64,000 nucleotides of DNA, taken from assembly GCF_008079445.1 (NCBI RefSeq), contig NZ_VRYH01000003.1, positions 62,001 to 126,000 on the forward strand, read 5' to 3'. Under the pieces are notes generated by a model. That model did not search any database. It worked only from the letters and a program-made list of their open reading frames with translations, and was not told the DNA's origin. Positions 59,857 through 64,000 of the stretch are shown here, one piece after another (position 1 is the stretch's first letter; every line of letters starts with the position of its first letter). This DNA comes from Aidingimonas lacisalsi. Its GTDB lineage: Bacteria; Pseudomonadota; Gammaproteobacteria; Pseudomonadales; Halomonadaceae. The translations under genes and the position numbers were made by a program.

Positions 59857-59951
59857 GGGATCACCTTCGGTGAGACGTCGGAGGGAAGCGGATGACATCC
59901 ACGTCCCTCTTCCGTCTTCGTTCTGTCTACGTCGAGCGCCATCGCCGCATC

Positions 59952-61274
59952 TTATAGAATATAGCGCGACAGGTCTTCATCGACGGCGAGTTCGCCGAGT
60001 TGCGAATCGACGTACTCGGCGTCGATCGTCAACGGACTTTCCAGATCGCCACCCTTGAACGAGGCCTCATCCAGCAGTCGCTCCATGACGGTGTGAAGGC
60101 GTCTCGCTCCGATGTTCTCGGTGCCTTCGTTGACTTGCCAGGATATCTGGGCGATACGCTGAATTCCCTCGTCGGTAAAGACGATTTCCAGGCCATCGGT
60201 CGCCAGCAGCGCTTGATACTGCTTGGTCAACGAGGCTGATGGCTCTGTTAGGATGCGCTGGAAATCATCCGGCGTCAGGGCTGCGAGTTCCACGCGGATC
60301 GGGAGACGTCCCTGAAGCTCGGGGATCAGGTCGGATGGCTTGGAAAGGTGGAAGGCTCCTGAGGCGATGAACAGGATATGGTCGGTTCGCACCATGCCAT
60401 GCTTGGTCGATACGGTGGATCCCTCGATCAACGGCAGAAGGTCGCGTTGGACGCCTTCACGTGAGACATCCCCACCGCTGGACTGGCCGCTGCCCTTGGC
60501 GACTTTGTCGATCTCGTCCAGGAACACAATACCGTGCTGCTCGACGGCATCAATGGCCCGGCGCTTGATCTCCTCATCGTTGACCAGCTTGGCAGCTTCC
60601 TCATCACGCAGCAATTGCCAAGCGTCCTTGACGGTGACGCGTTTGGTCTCGGTCTTTTGTTTGCCCATGTTGGCAAACAGACTCTGAAGCTGGTTGGTCA
60701 TGTCTTCCATCCCAGGCGGCGTCATGATGTCGATTCCGCCGGACTGGGGTGTTACCTCGATATCGATTTCCTTGTCATCGAGTTGGCCTTCACGGAGCTT
60801 CTTCCGGAATGTCTGGCGCGTGGTGTTGTCGGTACGCGGTTGGTCCTCCTGACCACGCGGTGGGGGTAGCAGAGCATCGAGGATACGATCCTCCGCCGCG
60901 TCATCGGCTTTATGGCCCACCTCCTCTTTTGCCTGTTCGCGTACCATCTTGATCGCCGACTCAGTCAGGTCCCTGATGATGGACTCGACGTCCCGGCCGA
61001 CATAACCGACTTCGGTGAACTTGGTGGCTTCGACCTTGATGAAGGGCGCGCGCGCCAACTTGGCCAATCGGCGGGCAATTTCGGTTTTCCCTACGCCGGT
61101 CGGGCCGATCATCAGGATGTTCTTCGGCGTCACTTCCGGGCGAAGTTCATCGTCGAGTTGCATGCGGCGCCAGCGATTTCGCAGTGCGATGGCCACGGCG
61201 CGCTTGGCATCCTGTTGTCCAATGATGTACTGGTCCAGAGCGTGAACGATCTCGCGGGGTGTCATCTGAGTCAT
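59952..61274 (-). CDS. hslU: ATP-dependent protease ATPase subunit HslU
   Basis: A 440-residue AAA+ unfoldase partner of HslV. The Walker [10 protein letters not shown] starts at 57, the pore GYVG lies in [10 protein letters not shown], and the C-terminus ends in DEDLSRYIL as needed to dock into HslV. The intermediate I-domain (about 110-235) is shorter and richer in Asp than in E. coli. It starts three bases after hslV. Confidence 0.98.
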   Translation of the reverse strand: MTQMTPREIVHALDQYIIGQQDAKRAVAIALRNRWRRMQLDDELRPEVTPKNILMIGPTGVGKTEIARRLAKLARAPFIKVEATKFTEVGYVGRDVESIIRDLTESAIKMVREQAKEEVGHKADDAAEDRILDALLPPPRGQEDQPRTDNTTRQTFRKKLREGQLDDKEIDIEVTPQSGGIDIMTPPGMEDMTNQLQSLFANMGKQKTETKRVTVKDAWQLLRDEEAAKLVNDEEIKRRAIDAVEQHGIVFLDEIDKVAKGSGQSSGGDVSREGVQRDLLPLIEGSTVSTKHGMVRTDHILFIASGAFHLSKPSDLIPELQGRLPIRVELAALTPDDFQRILTEPSASLTKQYQALLATDGLEIVFTDEGIQRIAQISWQVNEGTENIGARRLHTVMERLLDEASFKGGDLESPLTIDAEYVDSQLGELAVDEDLSRYIL

Positions 61275-61277
61275 GGC

Positions 61278-61796
61278 TCAAAGCTCTTCCATGGTGAACT
61301 GGTGATTGGTGTAGACGCAGATGTCGCCTGCAATTTCCAACGATTTCTCGGTGATCTCGCGGGCAGACAGCTCGGTATTCTCGAGCAGGGCGCGGGCGGC
61401 GGATAGCGCGAAATTGCCGCCTGAGCCGATGGCAATGATCCCCCGCTCGGGCTCGACGACGTCCCCATTGCCGGTAATGATCAGTGAGGCGTTCTTGTCG
61501 GCGACTGCCAGTAATGCTTCGAGACGTCGCAGGGCCCGGTCGGTTCGCCAGTCCTTGGCCAGTTCCACGGCCGCTTTGACCAGGTGTCCCTGGTGTTTTT
61601 CAAGCTGGGCCTCGAAGCGTTCGAACAAGGTGAATGCGTCGGCGGTACCACCGGCGAATCCCGCGAGCACCTGGCCACGATAGAGACGCCGTACCTTGCT
61701 GGCGTTACCTTTGAGTACTGTATCGCCCAGGGAGACTTGACCGTCACCGGCCAAAGCGACCTGATCACCGCGGCGTACGGATACGATGGTGGTCAT
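61278..61796 (-). CDS. hslV: ATP-dependent protease subunit HslV
   Basis: A 172-residue proteasome-like peptidase. After removal of Met, the mature N-terminal Thr-Thr-Ile-Val-Ser provides the catalytic threonine; the frame continues upstream to 61955 but only a start at 61796 exposes it, and GGAG lies seven bases before. [19 protein letters not shown] and [15 protein letters not shown] are family segments. Confidence 0.97.
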   Translation of the reverse strand: MTTIVSVRRGDQVALAGDGQVSLGDTVLKGNASKVRRLYRGQVLAGFAGGTADAFTLFERFEAQLEKHQGHLVKAAVELAKDWRTDRALRRLEALLAVADKNASLIITGNGDVVEPERGIIAIGSGGNFALSAARALLENTELSAREITEKSLEIAGDICVYTNHQFTMEEL

Positions 61797-61897
61797 TGAG
61801 AGGCTCCGTCGCGAGGGGCGGCTTATGCCACACCCAGTGTGATTGAACGTTCCCATTCGGTGCGAATAGAGAACGCCATTGATAGCATGTTGAATGA

Positions 61898-61925
61898 AGT
61901 GCGGGCGCAGGCAGGTAAAATCAAG
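61898..61925 (-). promoter_or_regulatory. Candidate heat-shock (sigma-32) promoter for hslVU
   Basis: On the minus strand CTTGATT (61925-61919) resembles the sigma-32 -35 CTTGAAA; 13 bases later CCCGCACT resembles the CCCCATNT -10 only partly. It lies about 100 bp before the hslV start, inside the 183-bp gap to the SPOR gene. Confidence 0.3.
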
Positions 61926-61979
61926 CGCGAATGCGGAGATCGGCTGGTAGACCAACGTACGGTCATGATGTTCTGGAAT

Positions 61980-62690
61980 TCAATTCTGTACCTGGATCAT
62001 CAACGGCTCGATACCCTGTGCCATCATCAGGTCCTGGGCCCGGTTGAGCTCACTGTCATCGGTATAGGGGCCGACCTGGACGCGATGGAAAATGTCGCCT
62101 TCGCTGGTCTGAACCTCGTTGACGCTGGCCGTCAGGCCGACATCTCGCAGGCGGCCTGCCATGTTGCTGGCATCACTGGACTGCCGGAACGAGGCAGCTT
62201 GCAACATGTATCGCTGACGTTGCTCGGAAGCCTCGCGGTTGTCGGCTTCGGCGATACGCTCGAGTTCAGCGGCGATAGGGTCGGTTGCCTCGCTATCATC
62301 GTTACTCTGACTCGTTTGTTCGGCATCATCGACAGTGGCGGTGGCGGTATCGACAACGCTGTCCATGCCTGGTGCGATCACCTCGGATTCCGGCAGTAAG
62401 GTATAGAATTCGAAAGTCGGCATGCGACCTTCGTCACTGTCGGAAGCCTGACCGCCGGGTTCCCCACTTGGACTCGAGGACTCGGTACGTTCCGGTGAGG
62501 ATGCCTTGGGCAGGACCGTTGCCATCGGTTGCGGTGCAGAATCCTGCAGGTATTGTGCCAGGAAGAAACCAGCGATGAGTCCGCCCACCCCCCAGAACCA
62601 ACCGGGAAAACGTGGGCGAGACGACTGTTTCGCAGATCGCTTGCGAGTCGTGGCACCGCGCCTTGAGCCTGATCCTTTGCGAGCCGCCAT
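61980..62690 (-). CDS. SPOR-domain membrane protein (FtsN-like)
   Basis: A 236-residue bitopic inner-membrane protein. A basic cytoplasmic N-terminus (many Arg and Lys in 1-28) is followed by one membrane helix (about 30-47), an acidic and Ser-rich periplasmic linker, and a C-terminal SPOR domain (about 160-236) of the kind that binds denuded peptidoglycan at the septum. It starts three bases after argS. Its position beside argS and hslVU is conserved in Pseudomonas. Role in division is likely but not shown. Confidence 0.88.
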   Translation of the reverse strand: MAARKGSGSRRGATTRKRSAKQSSRPRFPGWFWGVGGLIAGFFLAQYLQDSAPQPMATVLPKASSPERTESSSPSGEPGGQASDSDEGRMPTFEFYTLLPESEVIAPGMDSVVDTATATVDDAEQTSQSNDDSEATDPIAAELERIAEADNREASEQRQRYMLQAASFRQSSDASNMAGRLRDVGLTASVNEVQTSEGDIFHRVQVGPYTDDSELNRAQDLMMAQGIEPLMIQVQN

Positions 62691-62693
62691 CGG

Positions 62694-64000
62694 TTACATC
62701 TCCTCCGGAGCGCTGACTCCCAGCAAGTCGAGACCGTTGCGGATGACTTGACGTGTGGCGAGTCCCAGGGCCAGACGGGCATTGCGCAAGGCGTCATCCT
62801 CGACCATGACTTTTACGGCGTTGTAGCAGGTGTGGAAGTCGCTGGCCAGGTCTTGCAGGTATTGGGCCACCTGTTGCGGTTCATGCATGCTTGCCGCATG
62901 GGCGACGACCTCGGGATACCGGGTCAGGCGATTCATCAGCGCTTTCTCCTGATCGGTATCAAGCCGGGAAAGATGGCTCATGGCCTGTGTATGGTCGAAC
63001 GCCAGCCCCTCGGCTCGCGCTTTGCGTAATACGCTACAAACCCGAGCATGAGCATATTGAATGTAGTAGACCGGGTTGTCATTCGATTGCGAGCGGGCCA
63101 GGTCGATGTCGAAGGTCAGTTGCGAATCGGCGCGCCGGGCTGCCAGGAAATAGCGTGTCGCATCACGACCGACTTCGTCGATCAGGTCACGTAGCGTGAC
63201 GTAGCTGCCGGCCCGCTTCGAAAGTTTGACTTCGACGCCCGAGCGAGTGACCAGCACCATCTGATGCAGGACATAATCAGGCCAGCCTGAAGGAATACCG
63301 GCTTCCAGTGCCTGTAAGCCTGCCCGTACCCGGGTGACGGTCGAGTGATGGTCCGCTCCCTGCTCGTTGATGACTTGTGTGAAGCCGCGCTGCCACTTGT
63401 CCAGGTGGTAGGCGACATCCGGCAGGAAATAGGTGTAATCGCCATCGGACTTGCGCATTACCCGATCCTTGTCGTCGCCAAAGTCGGTCGTGCGCAGCCA
63501 CAGCGCGCCATCGCTCGTGTAAGTATGTCCGCCCTCGATCAGTCGCTTGGCGGTCGTCTCGACCTTGCCATCATCGTACAACGAGGACTCAAGGAAATAG
63601 ACATCGAATTCGACGCCGAATGCCTTCAGGTCAAGATCCTGTTCGCGACGCAGGTAAGCGACGGCAAAGTCTCGGATCGCGTCGATATCGTCGGGGTCGG
63701 CCTTGGCCGTGACATGCCTGTCGTCGGCATGTACCGTCTCGCCGGCTAGATAGCTCTTCGCGACGTCGATGATGTAGTCGCCACGGTAGCCGTCTTGCGG
63801 CCACTCCTCATCGTCCGGACCCAGGCCCTTGGCGCGTGCCTGTACCGACCCGGCCAGATTGGCGATTTGGGCACCGGCGTCGTTGTAATAAAACTCACGC
63901 GTGACATCGTAGCCTGTGGCCTCGAGTAGCCGGCATATGCTGTCGCCGATGGCCGCGCCTCTACCATGACCGACGTGCAGTGGCCCTGTCGGGTTGGCGG
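62694..64000 (-). CDS. argS: Arginyl-tRNA synthetase (N-terminus cut by the window edge)
   Basis: The C-terminal 434 residues of a class I synthetase charging tRNA-Arg. The frame is open to base 63998; no start codon is inside the window, and a TTG at 63581 is internal. The HIGH-type motif is LHVGHGRG right at the edge, and the KMSKS position is VKLSKRAG. The C-terminal DALR anticodon-binding domain ends the protein. Roughly 125 residues are missing on the right. A GGAG within its 3' end serves the SPOR gene. Confidence 0.96.
   Translation of the reverse strand, partial: ANPTGPLHVGHGRGAAIGDSICRLLEATGYDVTREFYYNDAGAQIANLAGSVQARAKGLGPDDEEWPQDGYRGDYIIDVAKSYLAGETVHADDRHVTAKADPDDIDAIRDFAVAYLRREQDLDLKAFGVEFDVYFLESSLYDDGKVETTAKRLIEGGHTYTSDGALWLRTTDFGDDKDRVMRKSDGDYTYFLPDVAYHLDKWQRGFTQVINEQGADHHSTVTRVRAGLQALEAGIPSGWPDYVLHQMVLVTRSGVEVKLSKRAGSYVTLRDLIDEVGRDATRYFLAARRADSQLTFDIDLARSQSNDNPVYYIQYAHARVCSVLRKARAEGLAFDHTQAMSHLSRLDTDQEKALMNRLTRYPEVVAHAASMHEPQQVAQYLQDLASDFHTCYNAVKVMVEDDALRNARLALGLATRQVIRNGLDLLGVSAPEEM

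Noticed and set aside
61797-61955. N-terminal extension of hslV
   Set aside because: HslV needs its second residue Thr exposed as the new N-terminus; any extension would bury the catalytic residue.

Overview
The window is an uninterrupted stretch of core chromosome from a gammaproteobacterium, most likely a moderate halophile of the Halomonadaceae (Halomonas, Chromohalobacter or a relative). The evidence is the gene content (long Pseudomonas-type DapD, DapC, GlnD, FolM and AcnA), an order close to Pseudomonas in several blocks but with characteristic losses, fairly GC-rich codon use, and acidic surface-rich proteins such as BamA, TatA and the SPOR protein. The genus is an inference from gene style, not from a marker gene. 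I see no tRNA, rRNA, insertion sequence, prophage, integron or CRISPR array.

Layout. 1-5.5 kb: the tail of an RlmI-like rRNA methyltransferase, a DUF2007 zinc-ribbon protein, alanine dehydrogenase (ald), trpS, a YeeE/YedE sulfur transporter and a histone-deacetylase-like amidohydrolase. 5.6-12.6 kb: malic enzyme maeA facing aconitase acnA across a shared terminator, a small CPXCG protein, a 2-Cys peroxiredoxin and trxB, which fit together as central carbon and thiol redox metabolism. 12.6-21.4 kb: slyX and a membrane-anchored cold-shock-domain protein (divergent), then a minus-strand run map-glnD / dapC-arsC-like-dapD-dapE-unknown, joining nitrogen sensing with lysine/peptidoglycan precursor synthesis. 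21.7-42.3 kb: the classic plus-strand translation and envelope supercluster rpsB-tsf-pyrH-frr-uppS-cdsA-dxr-rseP-bamA-skp-lpxD-fabZ-lpxA-lpxB-rnhB-dnaE-accA-tilS. It makes ribosome components, undecaprenyl carrier, phospholipid, lipid A and outer-membrane protein machinery.

42.3-51 kb: ppx (minus), a 500-bp gene-free rho leader where pseudomonads carry trxA, rho, a terminator, ubiD-flavin reductase-folM (overlapping starts and stops), a 565-bp leader, DAHP synthase and a DUF3087 membrane protein. 51-64 kb (all minus): ppk1, hemB, tatC-tatB-tatA, hisE, ubiB-ubiJ-ubiE (ubiquinone), DUF971, hslU-hslV, a SPOR-domain protein and a truncated argS at the window edge. This last order matches the Pseudomonas argS-SPOR-hslVU-DUF971-ubiEJB-his-tat block, but without the pha genes and without hisI.

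The most interesting element is upstream of the DAHP synthase gene. A well-initiated 45-codon leader ORF carries an eight-residue window with six aromatic residues covering Phe, Trp and Tyr. It is followed by an 11-bp intrinsic terminator and a 9-nt complementary antiterminator arm, and then by a second, Tyr-rich ORF that overlaps the DAHP synthase start and whose RNA can pair with its Shine-Dalgarno sequence. This looks like transcription attenuation by all three aromatic amino acids combined with a second, translational layer. The arrangement is read directly from sequence; the regulation itself is inference.
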